Below, one piece after another: positions 16,918-25,876 of a stretch of DNA of 47,390 bases (positions within the stretch are counted from its first letter, which is position 1; the number at the start of each line of letters is the position of its first letter). This DNA comes from an uncultured Prevotellaceae bacterium (GTDB taxonomy: Bacteria > Bacteroidota > Bacteroidia > Bacteroidales > Bacteroidaceae). A program made the position numbers and the translations under genes. The stretch lies in assembly GCA_902771445.1 (NCBI GenBank), contig CACXXD010000002.1, forward strand, positions 1-47,390, read 5' to 3'. The notes under the pieces are model-generated. The model did no database searches. It was not told the origin of the DNA and saw nothing but the letters and a program-made list of their open reading frames with translations.

Positions 16918-19725
16918 ATGAGAAATAGGCTGAATACCATACTATGTCTGACGGTAGGCATTTTAATGTCTGCTGTCCGTCTTTATGCGCTGGATGTAAA
17001 GTACTTTACTTATTCGCATCTTGGAAAGACGGAAGGAGTCAGTAGTCATCGTATTTTCTCTATATGCCAGTCACCAACAAAAGCACTGTGGTGGTCGTCG
17101 ATGACAGGAGTGGGTAGGTACAACGGCTTTATGGTGATGAACTACGCCTTAGACGACCATGTGCCGTTTGCCAATCTTGGAGGCAGGGTGATACGCCTTC
17201 ATGTAGACTCCGCTGCCATCTATGCTTACGACAACTGGGGTAAAATCTTCCGGTTCAATCCTTACAGGAATGGCTTTGAAAATGTGACAAATGTCTCGGA
17301 CATGTTGGGGCACGACGTTGCGCTTAACGACCTTTTGGCGGATGGCGAGACGTTGTATCTTGCCATGCACGACGGAGCCTATATGCTGAAAGGCGGACAG
17401 TTGACGCAATTGATGCGGGGGCCGTACGTCAATCGTTTCGTGACGGTACGTGGCCGGATATTGTGCTGTACGCGTGACGGTGTGACCGATATGCACGGGC
17501 GGCGGCTATTGCCTTACAACACAGAATGTGGATATTACGACGAGATGTCGGAACGGCTGTGGCTTGGTGGATATGAAAACGGGCTTCACCTGATAGCTAT
17601 GGACGACAGCGACTGCGTGGCGGACGACCGGTTCGTTCCGTTCTCTTCCGATGCGCCAGCCCAGTCGCCCATCCGCAGCATCTGTCCATACGACGACCAT
17701 ACGATGCTGGTAGGTATCGACGGTGCCGGCGTATATCAGACGCGACGGGATGGTCACGGACCATGCAGTGTGCTGTTTGATGACAGCGAGCAGACAGGCT
17801 GTGTGCTGCATGGCAACGGCGTCTATGCCGTAGTCGTCGACTCGTGGGGGAACATTGTCGTGGGTACCTATTCGGGCGGTATTGACATTGCCCGCCCCAT
17901 AGGCAGCACTGTGGCTGTATATAAGCATGAGGCCGGAAACCGGCAGAGTCTGGGAGGCGGCCATGTCAATATGGTGATGCCGCTGTCGCCGGGCCGCCTG
18001 ATGTTTGGTACTGATAACGGCATCAGTCTCCTTGAAACAGAGAGCGGTCATTGGCAGCACCATTGTCAGGGCACAGTAGTGCTGAGTGCCGAAACGCAGA
18101 CCGACGGGAACATATTAGTTGCCACATACGGCAAGGGACTATTAGCTATTGATGGTCAGGGCAATACAGACAAGGTGTACACAAAAGCCAACAGTCCGCT
18201 GACTGACGACCATGTCTTTGCCACGATGATTGACAAAGACGGCGGACTATGGGTTGGCACCCTGAACGGCGACTTGCTCTACAAGAATCCTCTTACGGCT
18301 GAATATCAATACTATCCTGTGCACGATGTGCAGACCATCACCCAGATGACTTCGGGGCAGATAGCCGTTGGCACCGCCTTTGGCCTAAAACTGATAACGC
18401 CGGGGAGCAGGGAGGTTAAGGAGTTGAACTATGCCCCTTCGGGCATGACGGATGTCAACCCCTTTGTGACCCATCTGCTGGCCTCAGGCATGGAATTATG
18501 GATTGGAACCGATGGCGGAGGCGTATATATCTACCACCTTGCCAAGCATGAGAGTCGTCAGATTACAACTGCCGACGGACTGCCCTCTAACTACGTGCGC
18601 AGCCTTGCACAAAGTCGCGATGGGCGGATATGGATTGCCACGAATAAAGGGCTGGCCTTTATGTTGTCTGACAACCCCGACAAGGCCGTCAATGTTAACT
18701 ACTGCTACGAACTTAACCAGGACTACTCACGAGGTGCTGTCAGCAATCTCTCTAATGGCGACATGATATTCGGCACAGCAGAGGGGGCGGTGGTGATGCA
18801 CCCCGAAAATGTGCAACCACTCAACTATACTGCCAGTCTGGCACTGCTTGGCGTGAATTGCGACACTGGCCAGGAGTCGCTGCAGACCCGAGAGGTCTTT
18901 GAGCTCCTACAGCAAGGAAAGCTACACCTGACATATGCCCAGCGCACGTTTACGCTGCTATATGAAAGCATCAACATGCGCAACCATTTCGACATTGCCT
19001 ATCGCTACTGCATGGACAACGGAGAATGGAGTCAGCCCACTATCAATCAGTATATCCGTTTTGTCAGCATGGAGCCCGGCAGACACCAACTGATGCTGCA
19101 ATGCGTCAGCCGCACCAGCGGAACTGTCATCGATACAAAGGAACTCACCATCTCCATAGGTCAACCCTGGTGGAACTCGTGGTGGATGTGGTGTGTTTAC
19201 GTTACCCTTATCATCCTGGCATTCTACGCCGCCTGGCGGGTGTACAAGTTGCAGGAGAAATACATGCGGCTGACCATCGACTACCTGCAACTGTTTAATG
19301 AGAAACCAACGTGGGCAGTCTCTCATCAGCATGCCCAGGAAAATGCCTGTGCCGAGCCAGAGGAGACAGCGGCATCGCCTGTGGCAATTCCGCAGGGAGA
19401 TAGAACAGACAGCGGCAAGGAGTTTGTCGACAAGGCCACTTCCATCATTCTTGAGCACCTCTCAGACTCAGAATTCGGCATTGACCGGCTTTGCCGCGAG
19501 ATGGCCATGAGCCGTACCCTTTTCTATGTCAAGCTGAAGTCATATACAGGCAACTCGCCACAGGACTTTATCCGCGTCATCCGTCTGGAGCGTGCCGCCA
19601 CCATGTTGCGAGGCGGGCGCAGCGTGACCGATGCCGCTGCGCTGGCAGGATTCGAAAATCCGAAATATTTCAGTACCGTATTCAAGAAATATTTCGGGGT
19701 GTCGCCCTCCAAGTACAATCAGTAG
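16918..19725 (+). CDS. Membrane-bound AraC-family regulator with beta-propeller sensor, no kinase
   Basis: A 935-residue protein. A signal peptide (MRNRLNTILCLTVGILMSAV ending at LYA) is followed by a periplasmic two-component-regulator propeller with repeats such as GGLWVGTLNGDLLY, ELWIGTDGGGVY and GRIWIATNKGLAF, then a Y_Y_Y domain near 680-740, a membrane helix in WWNSWWMWCVYVTLIILAFY (about 752-780), a short linker, and an AraC DNA-binding domain (835-935; SRTLFYVKLKSYTGNSPQDF, AGFENPKYFSTVFKKYFGVS). Hybrid two-component systems of Bacteroidetes have the same sensor but carry histidine kinase and receiver domains before the AraC part; here only about 55 residues separate membrane and HTH region. 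It is the first gene of the glucan locus and probably senses an oligosaccharide in the periplasm and activates the three downstream units from the membrane. That role is inferred. Confidence 0.9.
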   Translation: MRNRLNTILCLTVGILMSAVRLYALDVKYFTYSHLGKTEGVSSHRIFSICQSPTKALWWSSMTGVGRYNGFMVMNYALDDHVPFANLGGRVIRLHVDSAAIYAYDNWGKIFRFNPYRNGFENVTNVSDMLGHDVALNDLLADGETLYLAMHDGAYMLKGGQLTQLMRGPYVNRFVTVRGRILCCTRDGVTDMHGRRLLPYNTECGYYDEMSERLWLGGYENGLHLIAMDDSDCVADDRFVPFSSDAPAQSPIRSICPYDDHTMLVGIDGAGVYQTRRDGHGPCSVLFDDSEQTGCVLHGNGVYAVVVDSWGNIVVGTYSGGIDIARPIGSTVAVYKHEAGNRQSLGGGHVNMVMPLSPGRLMFGTDNGISLLETESGHWQHHCQGTVVLSAETQTDGNILVATYGKGLLAIDGQGNTDKVYTKANSPLTDDHVFATMIDKDGGLWVGTLNGDLLYKNPLTAEYQYYPVHDVQTITQMTSGQIAVGTAFGLKLITPGSREVKELNYAPSGMTDVNPFVTHLLASGMELWIGTDGGGVYIYHLAKHESRQITTADGLPSNYVRSLAQSRDGRIWIATNKGLAFMLSDNPDKAVNVNYCYELNQDYSRGAVSNLSNGDMIFGTAEGAVVMHPENVQPLNYTASLALLGVNCDTGQESLQTREVFELLQQGKLHLTYAQRTFTLLYESINMRNHFDIAYRYCMDNGEWSQPTINQYIRFVSMEPGRHQLMLQCVSRTSGTVIDTKELTISIGQPWWNSWWMWCVYVTLIILAFYAAWRVYKLQEKYMRLTIDYLQLFNEKPTWAVSHQHAQENACAEPEETAASPVAIPQGDRTDSGKEFVDKATSIILEHLSDSEFGIDRLCREMAMSRTLFYVKLKSYTGNSPQDFIRVIRLERAATMLRGGRSVTDAAALAGFENPKYFSTVFKKYFGVSPSKYNQ

Positions 19726-19744
19726 AAGGTCTGAAAACACGCAG

Positions 19745-19787
19745 AAAAGGTTTCAATGCTATCAGAAATCAGCGTTGAAACCCTTTT
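19745..19787 (+). terminator. Hairpin after the regulator gene
   Basis: GAAAAGGTTTCAATGCT (from 19744) faces AGCGTTGAAACCCTTTT (19771-19787), one mismatch and one bulge, loop of 10 nt, ending in CTTTT. It fits an intrinsic terminator 20 bp past the regulator stop. Its right arm also supplies the first ACC of the proposed operator, so the two roles are not separable by eye. Confidence 0.6.
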
Positions 19788-19834
19788 ATGTATGCGTTAT
19801 AACCAATGCAAAGCAGGAAAGTTTCTACCTTTGC
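19749..19834 (+). promoter_or_regulatory. Proposed regulator-controlled promoter 1 (GH5-GH5-GH94)
   Basis: GGTTT 19749-19753; ACC 19780-19782; GTA 19790-19792; ACC 19802-19804; -7 box TACCTTTGC 19826-19834. Spacings are 26, 7, 9 and 21 bp. There is no TTTG at -33; the second ACC lies there (offset by 1 bp from promoters 2 and 3). The ACC-to-ACC pitch is 22 bp, two helical turns, as expected for tandem AraC-type sites. The predicted leader to ATG 19857 is about 17 nt. Confidence 0.6.
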
Positions 19835-19856
19835 GGAGAAAATCAATCAAAACAGA

Positions 19857-21095
19857 ATGAACACAATGAAACTACGAATTACAGCCACATTGGCCCTTGC
19901 CGTGATAGCAACAAACATGGCATCGGCATGCAACAAAGAGATGACGGTAACGGACACTCAGGAAGGAATGGCACAACAAGTGCCAACAGCCAAAGAGTGG
20001 AACCAGGGTGTCGTGGGATGGAACCTCGGCAACCAGTTTGAATGCTCGGCTCCCGGACAGGATGGTGAGTCGATGCAGATTGGAATGCCCGAAGGTAGCA
20101 TCAAGGCTGAGACGGCCTGGGGCAACCCTGTGGTGACCAAGAAGACCATCAATGCCGTGCGCGATGCGGGCTTCAACGCCGTGCGCATTCCCATCCGCTG
20201 GCAGTGCCACATCACCAATGCCGCTGCCATGAGCATTGACAAGGCGTGGATGACACGCATCAAGGAAGTGGTAGGCTGGTGTCTTCAGAATGATTTGAAA
20301 GTCATCATCAATGTCCACCACGACAAATGGCTCGAGGGCCGACCCACCTATCAGTATAAAGAGGAGAACAACCAGAAGTTGGCCCTGCTCTGGATGAATA
20401 TCGCCAGCGAGTTTGCCCAGTACGACTATCGCGTGGCTTTTGCCGGTACTAATGAGGTGCACATCCGCGACAACTGGGGCAAGCCCGAAACGGAGAATCT
20501 GGCAGTCCAAAACTCCTATAACCAGACGTTCGTCGACGTGGTTCGGGCAACTGGTGGAAACAACCTGAAGCGCCATCTTATTGTCCAGACCTACGTATGC
20601 AATCCTGACTTCGGCCTTTACAACGGCGATTTCATTATCCCCACCGATACCGAAGGTAACGGCAACAACTACATGAGCGTGGAATTCCATTACTACACCC
20701 CGTGGGACTATGCCGGTGAATGCAAGTTCAACTATTGGGGGCAGCCCTATAAAGACAAGGGCGAAGCCTCGCCCAGTGACGAGCAGACCATGACCGGATT
20801 CTTCGACCGCGTGGTCAGCACTTGGAGTGACAAGGGCTTGGGAATCGTAATGGGCGAATGGGGTGTCACCGACCGCCAGAAAGGCGGTCAGACCGACCTC
20901 ATCCGTGAAAATATGACCTACTACTGCCGCTTCCTGGTCAGCGAGGCCAAGAAGCGCGGATTCTCCACCTTCGTTTGGGACAACAACAATTTTGGCAGCG
21001 GTGCCGAGCATTTTGGCATCTTCGACCGCGACAAGGGCATGAAGGTGAAAACCACCTGGGTGCTGAATGGTATTATGGAAGGAAAACAGATGTAA
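19857..21095 (+). CDS. Secreted GH5 endo-beta-1,4-glucanase 1
   Basis: A 412-residue protein from MNTMKLRITATLALAVIATN; a second ATG at 19866 is also possible. The leader ends at MASAC, which could be a weak lipobox or a standard cleavage site. Glycoside hydrolase family 5 motifs: WNLGNQFE, AGFNAVRIPIRWQ, INVHHDKWLEG, the acid/base Glu200 in FAGTNEVH and the nucleophile Glu334 in VMGEWGV, followed by FVWDNNNFG. The INVHHD and TNEVH patterns resemble subfamily GH5_4, which acts on cellulose, mixed-linkage glucan and xyloglucan; the subfamily call is tentative. First gene of the enzyme operon behind promoter 1; the next gene starts 4 bp after its stop. It would cut surface-bound glucan into oligosaccharides. 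Confidence 0.92.
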   Translation: MNTMKLRITATLALAVIATNMASACNKEMTVTDTQEGMAQQVPTAKEWNQGVVGWNLGNQFECSAPGQDGESMQIGMPEGSIKAETAWGNPVVTKKTINAVRDAGFNAVRIPIRWQCHITNAAAMSIDKAWMTRIKEVVGWCLQNDLKVIINVHHDKWLEGRPTYQYKEENNQKLALLWMNIASEFAQYDYRVAFAGTNEVHIRDNWGKPETENLAVQNSYNQTFVDVVRATGGNNLKRHLIVQTYVCNPDFGLYNGDFIIPTDTEGNGNNYMSVEFHYYTPWDYAGECKFNYWGQPYKDKGEASPSDEQTMTGFFDRVVSTWSDKGLGIVMGEWGVTDRQKGGQTDLIRENMTYYCRFLVSEAKKRGFSTFVWDNNNFGSGAEHFGIFDRDKGMKVKTTWVLNGIMEGKQM

Positions 21096-21099
21096 AGAT

Positions 21100-22242
21100 A
21101 TGAAACAGATTTGTAAACTGATGGCACTGACTGCCATATCGGTGCAGCTGCTGACGGCCTGCACCACAAAGAGTGAGAATACCGAAGTGAATAATTTCCG
21201 TATAGAACGCGGAACAAACATAAGCCACTGGCTGTCGCAGAGCGAGGAACGGGGCGAGGCCCGTGCCCGCCATATCCAGGAGGACGACTTTGCACGCCTC
21301 GACTCTTTAGGCTTCGACTTTGTACGCCTGCCCATCGACGAGGTGCAATTCTGGGACGAGGAAGGTAACAAACTGCCCGAAGCCTGGCAACTGATGCACA
21401 ACGCCATCCGCTGGGCCGGGAAGCACCACCTGCGCACCATTGTCGACCTGCACATCATCCGCTCGCACTATTTCAATGCGTCGCTCGAAGGAAATGCCGA
21501 TGCCAACACGCTGTTCTCGTCGGAAAAAGCCCAACAGGACCTCATCAATATGTGGTACCAGTTGTCCGACGCGCTAAAGGACTACAGCTGCGATTCCGTG
21601 GCTTACGAGTTCATGAACGAGCCTGTGGCTGATGACCACGAGCAGTGGAACCAATTGATAGTGAAGGTTCACAAGGCACTACGCGAGCGGGAACCTCAGC
21701 GCACATTGGTCATCGGCAGCAACCTGTGGCAGGGCTACGAGACAATGAAGTACCTGAAATTACCTGAGAATGACAAGAACATCATCCTCTCCTTCCACTA
21801 TTACAACCCGATGATTCTGACGCACTACGGTGCATGGTGGACACCTATCGGCAAATATACAGGCCGGGTAAACTATCCCGGTGTGCTGGTGTCGCAGGAG
21901 GACTATGAGGCCGCTCCCGACACAGTGAAGCACCTGCTTGACGAGAATCACTACACCACGCAGGTGTGGGACATCGACAAGATACGTGCCGACTTTCAGG
22001 ATGCTATTGCCGCTGCAAAGAAATACGACCTGCAGTTGTTCTGTGGCGAGTGGGGTGTATATGAGAAAGTTGACCGCGAACTGGCCTATCGATGGACTAA
22101 GGACATGCTGACCGTGTTCAAAGAGAACCATATTGCCTGGACGACCTGGTGCTATGATGCCGACTTCGGCTTCTGGGACCAACAGAAACACACTTTCAAG
22201 GACAAAGGACTTATTGACCTGCTGGCTGGAAGTGAAAAGTGA
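21100..22242 (+). CDS. GH5 family lipoprotein, probable endoglucanase 2
   Basis: A 380-residue lipoprotein: MKQICKLMALTAISVQLLTAC has a clear lipobox LTAC with Cys21, so I start at 21100 and not at the upstream in-frame codon. Family 5 motifs: GTNISHWLSQ, FDFVRLPIDEVQF, IVDLHII, acid/base Glu174 in EFMNEPVA, FHYYNPMILTHYGAWW and nucleophile Glu317 in FCGEWGVYE. It is distinct from enzyme 1 (different NEP region and lipid anchor), so the two probably differ in cleavage position or substrate length. The C-terminal residues SEK and the stop lie in a GTGAAAA-type simple repeat (22231-22250). It is 4 bp after enzyme 1 and 39 bp before the phosphorylase gene. Confidence 0.92.
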   Translation: MKQICKLMALTAISVQLLTACTTKSENTEVNNFRIERGTNISHWLSQSEERGEARARHIQEDDFARLDSLGFDFVRLPIDEVQFWDEEGNKLPEAWQLMHNAIRWAGKHHLRTIVDLHIIRSHYFNASLEGNADANTLFSSEKAQQDLINMWYQLSDALKDYSCDSVAYEFMNEPVADDHEQWNQLIVKVHKALREREPQRTLVIGSNLWQGYETMKYLKLPENDKNIILSFHYYNPMILTHYGAWWTPIGKYTGRVNYPGVLVSQEDYEAAPDTVKHLLDENHYTTQVWDIDKIRADFQDAIAAAKKYDLQLFCGEWGVYEKVDRELAYRWTKDMLTVFKENHIAWTTWCYDADFGFWDQQKHTFKDKGLIDLLAGSEK

Positions 22243-22250
22243 AAAGTGAA
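22231..22250 (+). repeat. Short AAGTGAA repeat at the end of the second GH5 gene
   Basis: AAGTGAAAAGTGAAAAGTGA is an 8-bp unit (AAGTGAAA) repeated two and a half times across the stop codon. This kind of simple repeat recurs in Bacteroidales intergenic DNA, as I recall. Here it writes the last residues of the enzyme. Confidence 0.6.
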
Positions 22251-22281
22251 TAAGTTACTACTGCTATAATTCATAAAGACT

Positions 22282-24780
22282 ATGGAATTCGGTTATTTTG
22301 ACGACAAAAATCGTGAGTATGTCATCACCAATCCGCAGACACCGTTCCCGTGGATAAACTATCTGGGCAATGAAGATTTCTTTGGCCTCATCAGCAACAC
22401 CGCAGGCGGCTACAGCTTCTACAAAGACGCCAAGTTCCGCCGCATCACACGCTACCGCTACAATGGCGTGCCAATGGATGCCGGTGGCCGCTACTTCTAC
22501 ATCAATGATGGTGGCACGGTGTGGAGTCCCGGATGGAAGCCCTGCAAGACACCACTCGACACATACGAATGCCGCCACGGCATGAACTATACCCGCATCA
22601 CAGGCTCGAAGAGTGGTATCGAAGCCTCTGTCCTCTTCTTCGTACCTCTCCACACTTGGGCCGAGGTGCAGAAGTTGACGCTGAAGAATACCACCCATGA
22701 GGTGAGGCACCTGAAGCTGTTTTCCTTCACTGAGTGGTGTCTGTGGAACGCCGCCACCGACATGGAGAATTTCCAGCGCAACTGGTCGACGGGTGAGGTG
22801 GAGATAGAAAACAGTGTGCTTGACGGTTCCACCATCAAGACCACCACCATCTATCATAAGACTGAGTACAAGGAGCGCCGCAACCACTATGCCTACTATG
22901 CGCTGACCAATGCCCAGGCCCAGGGCTACGACACCGACCGTGAGGCGTTCATCGGAATGTATAACGGCTTTGAGGCTCCGCAATGTGTCGTCAGCGGTAC
23001 GCCATCGATGAGCGTTGCCCACGGCTGGAGTCCCATCGCCTCGCACTATGTTGAGATGGAGCTACAGCCCGGCGAACAGAAGGACTACATATTCCTGCTG
23101 GGATATGCCGAGAACGAGCAAGAAAAGAAATACAGCGGAGCTACAGCCGGTATTATAAGTTCCCTTGCCGAATTAGACCATACAATTATAAATAAGGAGA
23201 AAGCGCACGCTGTCCTCCGTCGCTTCTCGACCGTCGAGGCCGTGGATGAAGCCTTTGATGAACTGCGCCGGATGTGGGATGGGCTGCTGTCGAAGTTCAC
23301 TATCCAAAGCGGCGACGAACGCCTCAACCGTATGGTGAACATCTGGAACCAGTACCAGTGTATGATTACGTTCTGCTTCTCGCGCTCAGCCTCGTTCTTT
23401 GAGAGCGGCGTGGGCCGGGGCATGGGCTTCCGCGACAGCAATCAAGACCTCGTAGGCTTCGTCCATCAGGTGCCGAGCCGCGCCCGTCAGCGCATTCTCG
23501 ACATAGCCTCAACCCAGTTCCCTGACGGCGGCTGCCACCATCAGTACCAGCCACTGACCAAGCGCGGCAACAACGACATTGGCGGCGGATTCAACGACGA
23601 CCCCTGCTGGCTCATTTTCGGCACCGTAGCCTACATCAAGGAGACCGGCGACTTCTCCATCCTCGACGAGACCGTACCCTTCGACAATAAGCCTGGCACC
23701 GAGGTGCCGCTCATGGAGCACCTGCGCATCTCCTTCGACCATGTGGTGAACAACCTCGGTCCTCACATGCTACCGCTCATCGGACGCGCCGATTGGAACG
23801 ACTGCCTCAACCTGAACTGCTTCTCATGGGACCCCAACGAGAGTTTCCAGACCACAGAGAACAACAGCGAAGGCTCAAAGGCCGAAAGCCTCATGATAGC
23901 CGGTCTCTTTGTCCTTACAGGCAACCAATACGTGGAACTTTGCAAGAAAGCTGGGAAACAAGACGAGGCCGACCGTGCCCGGAAGTGTGTCGACGCAATG
24001 ATTGAGGCTGTGAAGAGGCACGGCTGGGACGGCGAGTGGTATCTGCGAGCCTACGACTTCTATGGCAACAAGATTGGCTCCAATGAGAATGAGGAAGGCA
24101 AAATCTTCATCGAGAGTCAGGGTTTCTGCACGATGGCCGGCATCGGGCTGGAAGATGGCATGGTAGACCGGGCACTCGACAGCTGCAAGCGCTATCTCGA
24201 CTGCGAATATGGCATGGTGCTTAACCATCCCGCCTTCACCCGTTACTACGTCGAGATGGGCGAAATATCGACATACCCTGCCGGATACAAGGAGAATGCC
24301 GGCATCTTCTGTCACAACAATCCGTGGGTCATCATCGGTGAGACCGTGGCCCGGCGAGGCAACGATGCCTGGGAGCACTACACCAAGATTGCTCCGGCGT
24401 GGATTCGTGACCAGCAACTGCACAAGGTGGAGCCCTACGTCTATTGCCAGATGGTGGCAGGAAAGGATGCTGCACGTCCGGGTGAGGGCAAGAACTCGTG
24501 GCTGACGGGCACGGCAGCCTGGAACTGGCTCACCGTCACGCAGTACATCCTGGGAATCCGTCCCATCTACGACGGACTGCAGATAGACCCCTGCATCCCC
24601 GCGTCGCTGAAAGAGTACCATGTCCACCGTGTGCTGCGCGATGCCGAGTTCGATATCACTGTCCTAAACCCCGATGGCCGCGAGAGCGGCGTGAGGAGGA
24701 TAACACTCGACGGCGAAACCGTCGAGGACAATATTGTCAAGGCTACGCCCGGCAAACACATCGTCAAGGTCTTCATGTAA
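22282..24780 (+). CDS. GH94 cellobiose phosphorylase
   Basis: An 832-residue cytoplasmic protein (no signal peptide) starting [20 protein letters not shown]. Hallmarks: [62 protein letters not shown]-rich [31 protein letters not shown] and the catalytic-region motif [10 protein letters not shown] with Asp504 and Asp507. The family splits cellobiose with phosphate to glucose 1-phosphate and glucose, saving one ATP compared with hydrolysis. The motifs and length fit cellobiose rather than cellodextrin or chitobiose phosphorylase, but specificity is inferred. It explains why the locus needs no beta-glucosidase. Third gene of the enzyme operon. Confidence 0.93.
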   Translation: MEFGYFDDKNREYVITNPQTPFPWINYLGNEDFFGLISNTAGGYSFYKDAKFRRITRYRYNGVPMDAGGRYFYINDGGTVWSPGWKPCKTPLDTYECRHGMNYTRITGSKSGIEASVLFFVPLHTWAEVQKLTLKNTTHEVRHLKLFSFTEWCLWNAATDMENFQRNWSTGEVEIENSVLDGSTIKTTTIYHKTEYKERRNHYAYYALTNAQAQGYDTDREAFIGMYNGFEAPQCVVSGTPSMSVAHGWSPIASHYVEMELQPGEQKDYIFLLGYAENEQEKKYSGATAGIISSLAELDHTIINKEKAHAVLRRFSTVEAVDEAFDELRRMWDGLLSKFTIQSGDERLNRMVNIWNQYQCMITFCFSRSASFFESGVGRGMGFRDSNQDLVGFVHQVPSRARQRILDIASTQFPDGGCHHQYQPLTKRGNNDIGGGFNDDPCWLIFGTVAYIKETGDFSILDETVPFDNKPGTEVPLMEHLRISFDHVVNNLGPHMLPLIGRADWNDCLNLNCFSWDPNESFQTTENNSEGSKAESLMIAGLFVLTGNQYVELCKKAGKQDEADRARKCVDAMIEAVKRHGWDGEWYLRAYDFYGNKIGSNENEEGKIFIESQGFCTMAGIGLEDGMVDRALDSCKRYLDCEYGMVLNHPAFTRYYVEMGEISTYPAGYKENAGIFCHNNPWVIIGETVARRGNDAWEHYTKIAPAWIRDQQLHKVEPYVYCQMVAGKDAARPGEGKNSWLTGTAAWNWLTVTQYILGIRPIYDGLQIDPCIPASLKEYHVHRVLRDAEFDITVLNPDGRESGVRRITLDGETVEDNIVKATPGKHIVKVFM

Positions 24781-24810
24781 TGCACAGGCGCCACGATAGC
24801 GACACAGAGT

Positions 24811-24895
24811 GGTTTGGAAACTGACATCTGATAGTTTTAGGACCTCATAAAGTACGCATTATGACCTGCCGACGCAGAAATGTGAATAACTTTGC
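24811..24895 (+). promoter_or_regulatory. Proposed regulator-controlled promoter 2 (module protein-symporter)
   Basis: GGTTT 24811-24815; ACC 24842-24844; GTA 24852-24854; ACC 24864-24866; -7 box TAACTTTGC 24887-24895. Spacings are 26, 7, 9 and 20 bp. The core GTACGCATTATGACC matches promoter 1 (GTATGCGTTATAACC) at 12 of 15 positions. The second ACC lies exactly where TTTG would be. A weak inverted repeat (GGT..AAACT and AGTTT..ACC) joins the outer elements. The leader to ATG 24938 is about 38 nt. Confidence 0.65.
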
Positions 24896-24937
24896 AGCGC
24901 AAGAAGAAACAATTTTAAACTTAAAACCTACAAAATT

Positions 24938-25858
24938 ATGAAAAAGTATTTATTCCTGATGATGCTGAGCATCTTGACAGTAACCAAGGCGAATGCTGCA
25001 GAGCAAGTGCTGTGGGAGGGTGATTACAATGTGTCGTGGGAGCTGTCCGACGGCGATGAGCACCGGGAGTGGAAAGGTCTTGGCCAAGATGACTTTGCCG
25101 CTATGGAGGTTGGCCAGAAACTCTATTTCTATTTCAGCGTTACAGGCGATACCTATCACAAGTACAACTTCGACAACTGGAGTTGGCAGGCGCTGCCGGG
25201 CCATGAGGCAGAACACGCAGACAATTTCGGATTCAGCGAGGACACCAAGGTGGAGTTCGAACTCACCCAGGCCATCAAGGACGAGATAGCCGCCAACGGC
25301 TTTGCCATCCACGGCCATGGCTTCCACGTAACGAAGGTGAGCAAGGAGGTGGCAGACAACGACACTCCTGCTGACAGCGAGGAAGTGCTGTGGACCGGCG
25401 ACTTCAACGTGTCGTGGGATTTACCAGAAGGCAGTCCTAACCGCGAGTGGGGTGGCGGCGAAGGACAGGACATTACGGCCCATGTTGTTGCGGGTGCCAA
25501 GATTTTCATCTACCTGACAGTCGTTCCTGAAGCAGAATACCACAAGTGCCAGTTTGACAATTGGGACTGGAAGTCCCTGCCAGGCCTGGAGCCTGTAGAG
25601 TTCAGCGAGGACACGAAAGTCACCATTGAGGTGACTGCTGACATAGCTGCCGAAGTGCAGGAGAAAGGCTTTCGTCTGCACGGTCACGGCTTCCATGTGG
25701 TGAAGGTAAGTGTGGCCAAACCCAATACGACCGGCATAAAGAATATATATATGGCTAATCGGAAAGACAAACGCTGCTACAACCTCAATGGCCAACTTGT
25801 CGGATCTCCTGCCAAAGGACTGTTTGTCATAGACGGCAGAAAAATCATTGTAAGATGA
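24938..25858 (+). CDS. Secreted protein with two tandem beta-sandwich-like modules, candidate glucan binder
   Basis: A 306-residue protein with signal peptide MKKYLFLMMLSILTVTKANA. It then shows two similar modules of about 110-120 residues: EQVLWEGDYNVSWELSDGDE to GHGFHVTKVS, and EEVLWTGDFNVSWDLPEGSP to GHGFHVVKVS. Each ends with [IL]HGHGFHV and has a conserved YHK..FDNW.W..LPG core rich in aromatics. The C-terminus (NTTGIKNIYM to LFVIDGRKIIVR, with CYNLNGQLVG) resembles the short terminal segment common on secreted Prevotella proteins. The modules look like a diverged version of those in the SusE/F-like protein at 32495, which suggests binding of the same polysaccharide. No catalytic residues are evident. 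It is first in the unit with the symporter, under promoter 2. Confidence 0.7.
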   Translation: MKKYLFLMMLSILTVTKANAAEQVLWEGDYNVSWELSDGDEHREWKGLGQDDFAAMEVGQKLYFYFSVTGDTYHKYNFDNWSWQALPGHEAEHADNFGFSEDTKVEFELTQAIKDEIAANGFAIHGHGFHVTKVSKEVADNDTPADSEEVLWTGDFNVSWDLPEGSPNREWGGGEGQDITAHVVAGAKIFIYLTVVPEAEYHKCQFDNWDWKSLPGLEPVEFSEDTKVTIEVTADIAAEVQEKGFRLHGHGFHVVKVSVAKPNTTGIKNIYMANRKDKRCYNLNGQLVGSPAKGLFVIDGRKIIVR

Positions 25859-25876
25859 CGAATCACTTTCCCATTT

